Assembly (NCBI GenBank): GCA_028564925.1
Contig: CM053033.1
Coordinates: forward strand, 85,404,468 to 85,468,467
DNA length: 64,000 nt
From: Lithobates sylvaticus
Taxonomy: Eukaryota > Chordata > Amphibia > Anura > Ranidae
Direction of reading: 5' to 3'
Shown piece after piece: positions 21,730 through 32,996 of this stretch. Made by a program: the position numbers and the translations under genes. A model generated the notes under the pieces. That model saw only the letters and a list, made by a program, of their open reading frames with translations. It was not told the DNA's origin and made no database searches. Within the stretch, counting starts at the first letter, position 1, and each line of letters opens with the position of its first letter.

Positions 21730-22740
21730 TTAACCACTTGCCGACCGGCGCACGACGATATACGTCGACAGAATGGCACGTACAGGCAGGAGGGCGTATA
21801 TATAAGTCCCTCCCTTAGCCTGTCCGTGCCATCGGGAGCGCGCCGGGAGCGGCGCGCTCCCGCGCCGGTCGGGACCCCCGTGAGTCCGATCGCGGTCCCC
21901 GCGGACTCGATCGCCACGGGGACCCCCGCGATCGTCTCACGGAGCGGCTGAACGGGGAGATGCCGAGATAAACAGCATCTCCCCGTTCTGCCTAGCAACT
22001 AGTGACGCCGATCTCTGCTCCCTGTGATTGGAGCAGAGATCAGCATTCACTAGCTGACAGCCACGCCCCCCCACAGTAAAAAACACACCCCTAGGCATAC
22101 TTAACTCTTACACTGCCACCTTGTGGTTAACCCCTTCACTGCCAGTGTCATTTATACAGAAATCAATGCATTTAAATGCATTAATTGCTGTAAAAAATGA
22201 CAATGGTCCCAAAAATGTGTCAAAAATGTCCGATGTGTCCGCCATAATGTCGCAGTCACAAAAAAAAAATCGCAGATCTCCGCCATTACTAATAAAAAAA
22301 AAAAATATTAATAAAAATGCTATAAAACTATCCCCTATCTTGTAAACGCTATAACTTCTGCGCAAACCGATCAATAATCGCATATTGCGATTTTTTTTTA
22401 CCAAAAATATGTAGAAGAATACGTATCGGCCTAAACTGAGGAAAAAAAAAGTTTTTTTTATATATTTTTTGGGGATATTTATTATAGCAAAAAATAAAAA
22501 ATAATGCATTTTTTTCAAAATTGTCGCTCTATTTTTGTTTATAGCGCAAAAAATAAAAACCGCAGGGGCGATCAAATACCACCAAAAGAAAGCTCTATTT
22601 GTGGGAAAAAAAGGACGTCAATTTTGTTTGGGAGCCACGTCGCACGACCGCGCAATTGTCAGTTAAAGCGACGCAGTGCCGAATCGCAAAAAGGGGCCTG
22701 GTCCTTTGGCTGCAAATTGGTCCAGTCTGAAAGTGGTTAA
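21730..22740. mobile_element. TTAACCACTT-family element, complete copy
   Basis: TTAA stands at both borders, with ends TTAACCACTTGCCGACCGG and CTGAAAGTGGTTAA. A GC-rich left third contains a long hairpin (AGCATCTCCCCGTTC with GAACGGGGAGATGC), and the rest is AT-rich. Open frames over it are poly-Lys/Phe shadows. It is non-autonomous. Confidence 0.88.
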
Positions 22741-23364
22741 GAATAAACCTGAACTGCTCGCAAACAGCTAAATACAGAGTTGATATATATTTATAGTAGC
22801 TGTTTACCTGCAAAATCAATTTACATTGTTGTTTGTCCAGTCCTAGGATTTAAACAACCCTGTCAGAGAGCACAAGGTTTTTTACCGTATTTTTTTTGCG
22901 GCAGTAGAACCATATGGCTTGGATACATTCCTTTCCTCAGCTTATGATTGGACAGTGAAGGAATATACTGATGAGTCATTTCCTCTGCCCTCTCCTATGA
23001 ACATGTTCCCTGTCAGCACATATGTATGCAGCACACCTTCTCTGTGAGTGCGGCTGGGAGAACAATTACATGAGCCTGTTACCTTTTTTTTTATTGCATT
23101 GGTAAAGCTTAGGTTCACGAGAGTAAAAAACCTATTAAAAAAAATGTAATATCTCTATTGCAAAAACAGCTGCCCAACGATCCCACAGTGGCTGGGCACA
23201 TGACCAGATACCTAGGTATGAGGAGTCCACTTTTGGTAGAACTCTGCTAGAAGAAAACTTTGTTTGTTTTTTTTAAGAAAACTTAATTTTGTAGATCATG
23301 GTATTTGTTAAACAAAAAATGTTACTTGTGTTACTTTTTTCTTGTTTTCATGCCCTGTGCTGTT
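22741..23364. other. Unassigned, start resembles flank at 28.85 kb
   Basis: The first 80 bp (AACCTGAACTGCTCGCAAACAG..AAATACA) resemble 28850-28930, so two TTAA elements seem to have inserted near the same point of an older repeat. The rest has no recognisable feature. Confidence 0.45.
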
Positions 23365-23834
23365 AGGCTGCATTTATACTACAGTGTTTTTAATCGCGGG
23401 CAGATTTGCTGCCGATCTGCCCACGATTTGACAGTGCCGAGGTGTGAATGACAAAACGTGGGACTCAAATTCAAGATCCCATTAATTTGAATGACACCTC
23501 AAATCACGGTGCCACTCTGCCGTGATTAACACGCGATAAAGCGCACTGCAATCGCGGCAACCCACCTCGCGGGACGTATGTCGCCCAAAAGTAGCTCCTG
23601 AACTATTTTTGGGCAAGCTGCGTCCCACACTGCTGGTTGCCATGATCGCTGCACATTTTATCATGCGACAATCGGCGCAAACCCGCACTGCAATTTGAGG
23701 TGTCGTTAAAACTAATGAGACTAACTTGAATGAGAGTCCCACGTTTTGTCATTCACACCTTGGCGCTGTCAAATTGCGGGCAGATCTGCGCCAATCTGCC
23801 CGCGATTCAAGCGCTGTAGTGTGAATTTAGCCTC
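23365..23834. mobile_element. Foldback MITE with long inverted arms
   Basis: The left end (AGGCTGCATTTATACTACAG, then CGCGGGCAGAT, GACAGTGCCGAGGTGTGAAT and GACAAAACGTGGGACTC) is repeated in inverse order at the right end with about 85-90 percent agreement by eye. The arms are well over 100 bp and perhaps 200 bp. It has no coding capacity. The target duplication is not clear. Confidence 0.8.
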
Positions 23835-24670
23835 AGTGTAGACTCCTTGCATGATCTTCCTGTGGACCTGTTCACATTCCAGCACTGGCTGCACTTTACA
23901 ATTTTACCAATGTGACTACAGTAGCACATGTCAGCACATTGAGTGTTTGCATGGCTGCTTGTAGTCCAACTCAGGAATGCACAGGAAAGGGTGACAACCC
24001 TACAGCTGAACTGAGTGAGTGTTGTCACTTTAGGGAAGGAAGTGCCTGTGGATACACTGCTTGTATGATTTAAGCCAGAACTCTGTTTTCTGCCACTTTA
24101 TTACTTTTTTTGGGTTAGCTTGGCTCTAACCAATTATATCCATGGTAGAACTGGCTGGGCATTGGGAACGCTGTAACAGACTGTAGTAGCTTGTGCTACT
24201 CAAAGAAAGCACTGTTGTTTTTCTTCATGGGTACTATCGACTTGTATGGCATCTCGGCTGTTCAGGAGCAGCCTTTTATTTTTTTTAGCAGTGAACACAA
24301 GGTATTCTCTGATTGGCTAATGTGGAGACCATGGCGACATTCGCCCACCTCGACCAATCAGAAAATTTCTTGTACTCCTATTCCTTATATTCAACTGTTC
24401 CAGAATTGCTGAGCGGCCATACAAGTGACTCTTCCTCCTTCCAGCAGCATACAAGAAGTCCCTGGTACTCATGCTGAAGATAGCAGAGCTGTGTAACACA
24501 AGTTACTACAATGTATTGCAGCAGCCCCAGCGGCCAGACTGTTCTGCCATGAAAGGAATTTGAACCAAGATGGCCCCAACTACTATTTAAGGTGTCAGGA
24601 AACCTGGAGTTCTGATTTAACCAAAATCAGTACGCATACAAAGAAAGGAATACAATTTGTGACTTTAGAG
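23835..24670. other. No recognisable feature
   Basis: Single-copy-looking sequence with no convincing exon. It ends with CTTTAGAG (24663-24670), the left copy of the hAT target duplication. Confidence 0.5.
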
Positions 24671-25702
24671 CAGTCTTCTTTAACCAGGGTTTCTCAGAGG
24701 TGCTGCAGCAAAAGCATTTAAAACTCCCCTAACTAAGGTAGGCAGCTGAGGGAAACCTTTCTTTCTGCTGGATCAAGCTGTTTTTTTTTTTTTTTTACTT
24801 CTGTCGTTTAATATAAGGTGTGTGGGAAAAATCGAGCAGGGAACTGTTTGTGGCTGTGTGGAGGGATATAGCAGCTTGGGCCGAACATGCCAATGCTTAG
24901 TACCTAGCGCTGACAGTTCTGAGGCAGATTGATATGCGTAGATCCCTGTACTCTGCAGCTTTGATGGGGAGGTGCAGAGGCACCTGTGCATTTGGGTGCA
25001 AGAGTAGGTGAGGCCACCACCACAACACCAGTCACTGACTGACTGAGGCCAACTGACTGACTTGGAAAGCAGGAGGGGGGTTAAATTTTACTGCCACTGA
25101 CCAATGTGGGGTGAAGGGGGTAATGGTACCTACACCAATGCTGTTGGTTATTATTGTGTTCACAGACACCAATGATAGCGGGTTTTATTGCGTCTACTGA
25201 CACTAATGCTGGAGTTTTTGTAGGCTATGGACCATCTCAGGCTCAGGTCTCCCATTGATGGTAAGAAACATTTAAATTTTTAAGGACTGCTGCACATAAG
25301 AACGCAATACGAGAAAGGTATGTTCTGTGCCTTTTCCCCCGCAGTACAGGTGACTGTGCTACCCTTGCGATCTGCATGTGGGTGGCAATATACAGTATTG
25401 TTAATGGCACCCAAAATGCAGATCGGAAATGCAGTACATTTGTGGGTAGCAAATCACATGGTACCCCAATACTGATTAGTTTGGTGCAGTGGATTTTTAA
25501 AATTAGTGCATGCACTACTTTTCCAGTGGTCCAGTGCATTTTGCAGCCCATTTAAATTAATGGGCTGTCAAAAAGCACTGCACAGGAACACGAGGGAATT
25601 GCATGGTAACTCAGCATGTTGGCGTGAACCGGCCCTAACTGGTGTGCCCCGAGATTTAATTTTAAAGGATTCCTCCATGCAAAAAAAGGTTGAGAAACAC
25701 TG
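24671..25702. mobile_element. hAT-like non-autonomous element with 8-bp duplication
   Basis: The element starts CAGTCTTCTTTAACC and ends GGTTGAGAAACACTG, inverse forms of the hAT terminus CAGTGTTTCTCAACC. It is bracketed by an identical 8-bp CTTTAGAG (24663-24670 and 25703-25710), the hAT target-duplication length. It is 1032 bp with no transposase. A one-ended scrap of a different repeat (GTGAACCGGCCCTAA terminus near 25625-25638) lies near its right side. Confidence 0.88.
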
Positions 25703-25738
25703 CTTTAGAGGAACATGTGTGATGACATGTATTTGATT

Positions 25739-26223
25739 TAGTGGTTGTAAACATTTTTTTATTTATTTTTTAAATAACAAACATGCCTATACTTACCTGC
25801 TCTGTGAAATGGTTTTGCACAGAGCAGCCCTGATCCTCTTCTTCTGGGGTCCCCCGTCGGTGCTCCAGGTCCCTCCTCTTCTTTGAGTGCCCCTACGGAA
25901 AGCCATTTTTCATTGGGGCACCCTTGCGGTCTCGCTCCTGAGTCCAGCTGCTGCGTCCATTGACACAGACTCTGCCCCACTCCCGTGTCACAATGTTTGA
26001 CTGACATCAGTGGGAGCCAATGGCTCCTGCTGCTATCAGTCTGTCCAATGAGGAGAGCGACAGCGGTTGGAGCCACTGCACTTGTGCACATCGCTGAAAC
26101 AGATCAGGCACAGGTAAGAAAAGGGGAGGGGGATCTCGGCGGGAACTGCAGCACAGAAGTTTTTTCACCTTAATGCATAGAATGCATTAGGGTGAAAAAC
26201 ATTAAGGCTTTACAACCACTTTA
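25739..26223. mobile_element. MITE, GTGGTTGTAAA family, copy b
   Basis: The left end AGTGGTTGTAAAC and the right end TTTACAACCACTTTAA are inverse. This copy defines the family best. Internal landmarks are AATAACAAACATGCC, CACAGAGCAGCCC, CAGGTAAGAAAAGG and the palindromic AATGCATAGAATGCATT. Confidence 0.82.
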
Positions 26224-27058
26224 AGAGTTTGTGTGTAGATTGGTTTTAGATCACTTTTACACTCTCTGTTTTCTCCCTGAAAGGTATTACAATGGGTTAT
26301 TTGAGTCTAGTTCTCAATACAATTTTCTTGCCGTCAAGGAGTTGCTATTTGCTCCTTAGCCCCGGGCACAGTCCTAATGACACACAGTGACTGTTGAGCA
26401 GGATGCGCAAGGATCTCACCAAACAGGTTTTCTGTTCTACCAGGTTCACACAAGGTGAGGAAAACAGAACACTGTACACAGCAGTCCCCAGATAACCTAA
26501 CCGTCTAACCACTTTAGGTAGGCTGAGATTTGTTACTGGTGAAATAACACGAAAGTTGCAAAAGTAAAGCTGTTTTTTCCACTCTGGAATGCAAACTGTG
26601 ATCCCAACTCTTATTTCATAAGGTGGTGGCAGTGTGTAAAGTGTAGAAATGGTACCTATATAAAACGGATCCCGATCAGTTTTTACATCTGATGACCTTC
26701 CATTGAATGGCAGAGCTTCTTCTTTTGGAACCAAATCCCCCTGTGACGCTTGTGTCCTCTTTTGGTCTGATATATAGACTTTTCCGAAGGAACATATTAT
26801 TCAAAATTATCTCAACGTAGCAAAAACGTTAAATGGAGTTTTGGATGGTGTGGGGAAGGATTAGAACCTCGGGCAGGTTCCGAAAGCCACCAATCGGATT
26901 TCGGCCTGCTATCCAAGTTTGAATATAATTGATGATACAGAAAGCAGAGAGAGAATAACCCACAGGAAGTACGTTTCTATTGAACGTGTGGCATGGTTGA
27001 ATCATGACTGCAGTAGAGTACAGTACTCCATTTTTATTTTTGCTAGAGTGGGGAAAAG
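26224..27058. other. Unassigned, with second copy of the TTTTGGATG motif
   Basis: No gene is supported. The 129-codon minus-strand frame at 26345-26734 has no recognisable domain. Near 26835-26880 lies a diverged copy of the TTTTGGATGGTGTGGGGAAGG motif also seen at about 6748 and 29018. Confidence 0.45.
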
Positions 27059-27353
27059 TAAAGCTGGCCATAGATGGATCGAAAATTCGGCCGGTTCAGC
27101 AATTTGTGTGTGACCATCCCCATTTGACAAATGTCAATAATTAGAAGAGCTGGAAAACACTTGTTGATCAGCAGCTGCAACCACTGATCAGCGTATTCTG
27201 ACAGTGGAGAGTCTTGCTCTCAGAATACAATATCCTGGTGAGGGAATTCCTCCATCCACCTCATTTGTGTGGATGGAGGAATCTGTTCATTTTTATTTTT
27301 CCTTCCGCCCGCTGGCTGAACAAATCAAAAGGAACCATCTATGCCCAGCTTTA
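27059..27353. mobile_element. MITE with TAAAGCTGGCCATAGATGG ends
   Basis: The left end TAAAGCTGGCCATAGATGG and the right end CCATCTATGCCCAGCTTTA are inverse with one mismatch. It is 295 bp. An internal hairpin is formed by AATTCCTCCATCCAC and GTGGATGGAGGAAT. No coding capacity. Confidence 0.85.
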
Positions 27354-27951
27354 GAATCTGTCAAATTTTCCCTTACTTCCTGTCCTTTTGACGTTTCGGT
27401 GAGAAATGGGAGGAGCAATTGTCACTGAGACAGAAAAGTGTTTGTTTTTACTGCTGTGAAAATTGACAATGATTACTGCTGGGCTTATGTTTACCCCTCT
27501 GAACAAAAATGGTAGAACTTAATTTTTAAAAACTTATTTACTAGGCAAAACCCTTGTGATCTGACAATGGTCATCAAGACAAATAAGTGAAAGATAAATC
27601 TTCCCAGCATGGAAAGACTTCAAGAAAAAAATGTTGGATGCTCTAACCTCTAACCATTCCCTATTGTGCCAATAACTAAACAAAACGTGGGTTATACTGT
27701 AGATACATTTTAAACATTACTTGGGGCATCTGTAGTGCGACTGTGGTCTAAAGGGCACAGAGATACCTGAAAGGTTGGGGAGGTTTTGTTATTATCTTAT
27801 TTCCTAAAAAGGCTTTCTTTATTAATATTTTGAAAGGACATGATAGGTTTTGGTGAAATAATAATGGCAATACTTAACCCCTACTGAAAAAAATTATAGT
27901 TTCCTATATGCATACCCTAGTGCATCTAATGCATTTTTGCTAATGCAAACT
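27354..27951. other. No recognisable feature
   Basis: AT-rich sequence without supported exons, inverted ends or RNA genes. Confidence 0.5.
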
Positions 27952-28844
27952 TAAACACCCGTACGTCGGTCCGCCGATGTGAGATTGCGGGCACATGCGG
28001 GTCCAGCGAACTCAATGTCCACCGACCGCCCGCGATTGTTGTACACAGAGGCAGAACGGGGATCTGCCTTTGTAAAAAAGGCGGAACACCATTCTGACAG
28101 AGGACATGTCAGATATCTGCTGTTCCCAGTGATCAGGAACCGCAATCTCTATCCTGTCCCAGGCAGCCCATTCCCCCTACAGTTAGGACACACTGAGGGA
28201 ACACATTTAACCCCTTGATCGCCCCCTAGTGTTAACCCCTTCCCTGCCAGTGTCATTTATACATTGATCAGTGCATTTTTATAGCACTGATCAATGTAAT
28301 AATGTCACTGGTCCCCAAAAAGTGCAATTTAGGGTCAGATTTGTCCGTGGCAATGTCGCAGTCCCGCTAAAAATCGCAGATCACCACCATTACCAGTATA
28401 AAAGCAATAAAAAAAAATAGAACTCCCTAAATCTATCCCATAGTTTGTAGATGCGTTAACTTTTGCGCAAACCAATCAGTATACGCCTATTTTGATGATT
28501 TTTTTTTTTTTTGTTTCACCAAAAATTTGTAGAAGAATACATATTGACCTAAACTGATGAATACATTTTTTTTGGATATGTATTCTAGCAGAAAGTTTAA
28601 AAAAAAAATTATTTATTTTCAAAATTTTCACTTTTTTTGTTTATAGTGCAAAAAATAAAAACTGCAGAGTTGATCAAATACCACCAAAAGAAAGCTATAT
28701 TTGTGGGAAAAAAAAGGACATTAATTTTGTTTGGGTACAACGTGACATGACCACGCAATTGTCAGTTAAAGCGACGCAGTGCCGTATTGCAAAAAATGGC
28801 CTGGTCAGTAAGAGGTCAAATCGTTCCGGGGCTGAAGTGATTAA
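27952..28844. mobile_element. TTAACCACTT-family element, diverged copy
   Basis: TTAA is present at both borders, although the left terminus (TTAAACACCC) is diverged. The interior follows the family order: TTAACCCCTTCCCTGCCAGTG, ATGTCGCAGTCCCGCTAAAA, TTTGTAGAAGAATAC, AAAACTGCAGAGTTGATCAAA, then ATACCACCAAAAGAAAGC and GACCACGCAATTGTCAGTTA. Confidence 0.82.
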
Positions 28845-29061
28845 AGCTAAACTTCAAGCAAACAGTTAAATACGCATTTTAAATGTGCAATATATGTGGG
28901 CCATGTTTTACAGGTAAAACAGTGGGTACATATTTATTACATATATACATATTTGTAGTTATGTCTATTCAGTCTTGACTCACTTCTCTAAACTATAACT
29001 AAAAGCAAAACTTTTTTTAGTTTTGGATGCAGTGGATAGGGATTTGAACACCTGTCAGGTT
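28845..29061. other. Flank repeat between two TTAA elements
   Basis: It starts with sequence shared with 22741-22820 (AAACTTCAAGCAAACAGTTA). It ends with the third copy of the TTTTGGATG motif (29018-29060, TTTTGGATGCAGTGGATAGG). This is an older interspersed repeat, otherwise unclassified. Confidence 0.45.
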
Positions 29062-30279
29062 TTAACCACTTTAAGACCAGCCTCGTTTTGGATTTTAGGT
29101 GTTTACATGTTTAAAACAGTTTTTTTTGCTAGAAAAAAACTTAGAACCCCCAAACATTATATATTGTTTTTTTTCAAACACCCTAGAGAATAAAATGGCG
29201 GTCGTTGCAATACTTTTTTTCACACCGTATTTGCGCAGCGGTCTTGCAAGCGCACTTTTTTTGGAAAAAATTCACTTTTTTGAATAAAAAAATAAGACAA
29301 CAGTAAAGTTAGTCCAATTTTTTTATATATTGTGAAAGATAATGTTACGCCGAGTAAATTGATACCTAACATGTCACGCTTCAAAATTGCGCCCGCTCGT
29401 GGAATGGCATCAAACTTTTACCCTCAAAAATCTCCATAGGCGACTTTAAAAAATTCTACAGGTTGCATATTTTGCGTTACAGAGGAGGTCTACGGCTATA
29501 ATTATTGCTCTCGCTCTACCGATCGCGGCGATACCTCACATGTGTGGTTTGACCACCGTTTTCATATGCGGGCGCTACTCACGTATGCGTTCGCTTCTGC
29601 GCATGAGCTCGTCGGGACGGGGCGCTTTAAAAAAAAAAATTTTTTTTGTTTTTTTTTCTTATTTATTTTTCTTGATTTTATTTATTTTTACACTGTTTTT
29701 TAAAAAAAAATTAATTGGCTCACTTTTATTCCTATTACAAGGAATGTAAACATTCCTTGTAATAGAAAAAAGCATGACAGGTCCTCTTAAATATGAGATC
29801 TGGGGTCAAAAAGTCCTCAGATCTCATATTTGGACTTCAATGAAAAAAATAAAAATAAAAAAAATAAAATGTCATTTAAAAAAATGACATTTGAAAATTC
29901 CTCTTTAAGAGGTATGGGCAGAAGTGACGTTTTTGACGTCGCTTCCGCCCTCCTATGGTATAGAGATGAGTGGCGGCCATCTTAGCGTCACTCATCTCTA
30001 GACACAGGAGGAGAAAGGACCCGATCGCCTCCGCCGCTGCCGACGGTTCCGGTAAGCGGCGGAAGGCGCGGGAGAGCGGCGGGAGGGGGGGGCACCTCTC
30101 CCGCCGCCGATAACGGTGATCTCGCGGCCAATCCGCCGCGATGACCACCATTATCGGACAGCCGACCGGCGCCTGAAGAGATGGATACCTCGGTTGTGGC
30201 AGCAGCTGTTGCCGTTACCGAGATATCCCTCTTCAAAAAATGGACGTACATCGTCGTGCGCCGGTCGGAAAGTGGTTAA
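29062..30279. mobile_element. TTAACCACTT-family element, second subfamily
   Basis: TTAA stands at both borders (29062-29065 and 30276-30279), with inverse ends TTAACCACTTTAAGACC and GGTCGGAAAGTGGTTAA. The interior differs from the other family members apart from the terminal CGACGTACGTCGTGCGCCGG-like GC block. It contains two hairpins: CATTCCTTGTAATAG around 29750 and AGATCTCATATTTG...AAATATGAGATCTG around 29790-29835. A GC-rich right third is followed by the terminal repeat. Confidence 0.82.
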
Positions 30280-30354
30280 TTGCTGTCTGTGCCCCCCTTG
30301 GGGATATTCACCCTATTTATTTGTCCTATTTACCATCGTCACTTAGAGTAAAAG

Positions 30355-30540
30355 TTAAAGAGTAACTCCACTTTTGTTGAGAAAAAAAAAACATTGCCCT
30401 CTGGGTGATCTATGTACATTGCAAGGATTTTAACAAACTTTGTTGCAGATTCCTACCTTTTGTTATTCTGAAGAACTTGCTGTTTGTCTGTGTCCATTGC
30501 TCCGTGAGTCTTTATGGGAGAGATTTTATAATGATCAATC
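30355..30540. repeat. MITE fragment (TTAAAGAGTAACTCCACTTT end)
   Basis: It starts TTAAAGAGTAACTCCACTTT. It matches, in the opposite orientation, the right half of the MITE at 58889-59378 (TTTTGTTGAGAAAAAAAA, TGCAAGGATT, CAGATTCCTACC, TTCTGAAGAA). It is cut off where the hAT-like MITE starts. Confidence 0.65.
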
Positions 30541-30733
30541 AGCTGCTGGAACTCCAGTCCTCAAGGCGCCCCCCCAACAGGTCATGTTTTCAGGATTTCC
30601 CTCAGATGAAATGGCTGTGGTAATTACTAAGGCAGTGAAACTGATCATAGCACCTGTGCAAAATAATGGAAAGCCTGAAAACATGACCTGTTGGGGCGCC
30701 TTGAGGACTGGAGTTGAGAAACACTGGTCTAGT
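30541..30733. mobile_element. hAT-like short foldback MITE
   Basis: ACTCCAGTCCTCAAGGCGCC...AACAGGTCATGTTTTCAGG on the left is repeated in inverse on the right, ending GGAGTTGAGAAACACTGG, a hAT-type terminus. The equivalent outermost left tip is missing. The arms are about 60 bp and the centre about 70 bp. Confidence 0.72.
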
Positions 30734-31591
30734 TGCATCCCGTGTCCTTGAGTAGAGAGTACTATATATCTGTGAAATCATGCCCCTTTTATTCTGTGTG
30801 GTGAGTATGTCAGTTATTAAAGGATGTTCTATGAGTTCTAACCTGGACTGTTGTACCTGTGATTGTAAAGCATGCTGAAGTTGGAGATATCTATAAAAAT
30901 TGTGTTTTGGCAGCCCAAACTCCTCCTGTAAGTCCATGAAGGATTTAAAAATGGTCTGATTATAGAGTTGGGAGAAAACCGAGCAAATACCCTTGGCCTC
31001 CCAGGAATGAAACCCCTCTAGTTTATGTAGTTCCGTGTAGTGAGGGTTACTCTACAATGGAGTATGCACCATGAAGCCCATCACACCCAGACTGTGTTTC
31101 ATAAGGGCCCATAGTTTTGTCAGTAAAAGTATGGTGGGCATCGATTTAGGGTACTGGAGCAAATCAGCCTCAAGATGAGAAACAGTGGGGAGACTTAGCG
31201 TGCTAGAGAGAATAGTAAACTACGGATAGGATCCGCCATATCTACCTCCCCCCAGCTGCCCAGGTGTTGAAGCTGTGAAGCCAGGAAATAGAATCTGATG
31301 TTGGGCACTGCTAGGCCACCCTGGTTCTTACTGTACTGCAATGTGGAGAGTTTGAGTCTAGAATCTTCTTTTTCCAAATAAATAACTTATAGAGTGTTAA
31401 TGCATGTGAACCATTTACGGGGAATACATTGTGGGGAGATATGGAGTATGTACAGTATCTGAGGTGCTCACACCATCTTTATAAGGTTGGCTCTACCGGT
31501 GACTGAAATAGGCAGCTTGCACCAGGCAGTGCATTTGACTTGTAGTTTAGTAAGAATAGGGAGTAAGTTGAGAGTTTAAATATCTGGAAGT

Positions 31592-32979
31592 AAAATAAAA
31601 ATAAACCGCGCTAAAAGGATGATAGGGGAAAAAATTAATAAAATCTTAACCTAAAAGGCTGCTGCTAAAAGTGGGATACACACACACAGGATATACAAAA
31701 TGGATAAAGCTGCGCCAAAAAAAAACTTTTTTTACATACATGAAAAAAACAAAATAACCAAATGATAATGTGCCATAAAATAAATTACATACACAATATA
31801 GCTATAGAAGAGCGCATAAGGTATGGTGAATAAAGTCCAAAGGGAACCACATTAGTCCTGATTATGTGTCTTCCTTGGTACTAAGCCAGGTTATAAATAG
31901 TAGGCAGACTGCTGATTATGTGGTATATGGAACACCGCTGTGACAGGCATGCAAGAATTTTGTGCAATCCCATCCACCATTTAAATTTGGCGCTTACCAG
32001 ATAACTAGTAATAAAAGGCACTGCCTATGAAGCCTGCAACATCTCAGGTGGGGGGTGACTGATGAGACCGATCGGATCAAGGACAACCACTCCAGAGAAC
32101 AAGAAGGACCTCCACAGCCTCTGCTCCGCTCAAGGACATCCAACTAGTTGTCTCAGGCACATAAAGACAAGGGACCACCCATAGCGTGATACTGCTAGAC
32201 ACTTGTTTATTTAAAAAAAATTAAAAACACTTACAAATAAATGATGAATATCGAGCACAATACACACACTGCCGGCCGGTCAGTGCAAACCCGTCCCCCG
32301 TTCACGATCTCCGGCACGCAGTGACGCTACCAAAGAAAGTGGGAAGGCACGCAGTGACGCTACCACGGAGATCGTGAACGGGGGACGGGTTTGCACTGAC
32401 CGGCCGGCAGTGTGTGTATTGTGCTCGATATTCATCATTTATTTGTAAGTGTTTTTAATTTTTTTAAAATAAACAAGTGTCTAGCAGTATCACGCTATGG
32501 GTGGTCCCTTGTCTTTATGTGCCTGAGACAACTAGTTGGATGTCCTTGAGCGGAGCAGAGGCTGTGGAGGTCCTTCTTGTTCTCTGGAGTGGTTGTCCTT
32601 GATCCGATCGGTCTCATCAGTCACCCCCCACCTGAGATGTTGCAGGCTTCATAGGCAGTGCCTTTTATTACTAGTTATCTGGTAAGCGCCAAATTTAAAT
32701 GGTGGATGGGATTGCACAAAATTCTTGCATGCCTGTCACAGCGGTGTTCCATATACCACATAATCAGCAGTCTGCCTACTATTTATAACCTGGCTTAGTA
32801 CCAAGGAAGACACATAATCAGGACTAATGTGGTTCCCTTTGGACTTTATTCACCATACCTTATGCGCTCTTCTATAGCTATATTGTGTATGTAATTTATT
32901 TTATGGCACATTATCATTTGGTTATTTTGTTTTTTTCATGTATGTAAAAAAAGTTTTTTTTTGGCGCAGCTTTATCCAT
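31592..32979. mobile_element. Palindromic insert no. 2 with 17-bp target duplication
   Basis: It is bracketed by TTTAAATATCTGGAAGT at 31575-31591 and 32980-32996, a perfect 17-bp duplication of LINE sequence. Arms of about 617 bp (31697-32313 and 32366-32983) are nearly identical inverses. The 52-bp spacer includes GGCACGCAGTGACGCTACCA twice. The left side has a one-sided unpaired tail of about 105 bp (31592-31696), starting A-rich. There is no coding capacity. The tail and long duplication suggest target-primed retroposition, not cut-and-paste. Confidence 0.85.
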
Positions 32980-32996
32980 TTTAAATATCTGGAAGT

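Noticed and set aside
22108-22575. 155-codon Phe/Ile/Lys-rich minus-strand frame resembling a membrane protein
   Set aside because: It lies in the AT-rich part of a TTAA element, and the equivalent frame in the 57.9 kb copy is broken differently. Poly-A and poly-T tracts explain the apparent hydrophobic segments.
26345-26734. 129-codon minus-strand frame as a gene
   Set aside because: No domain recognised and no splice or promoter context; left unannotated.
32040-32110. CTGATGAG in the arms of the palindromic insert as a hammerhead core
   Set aside because: No GAAA follows at a suitable distance, and the surrounding CCGATCGG is its own palindrome. I did not count this as ribozyme evidence.
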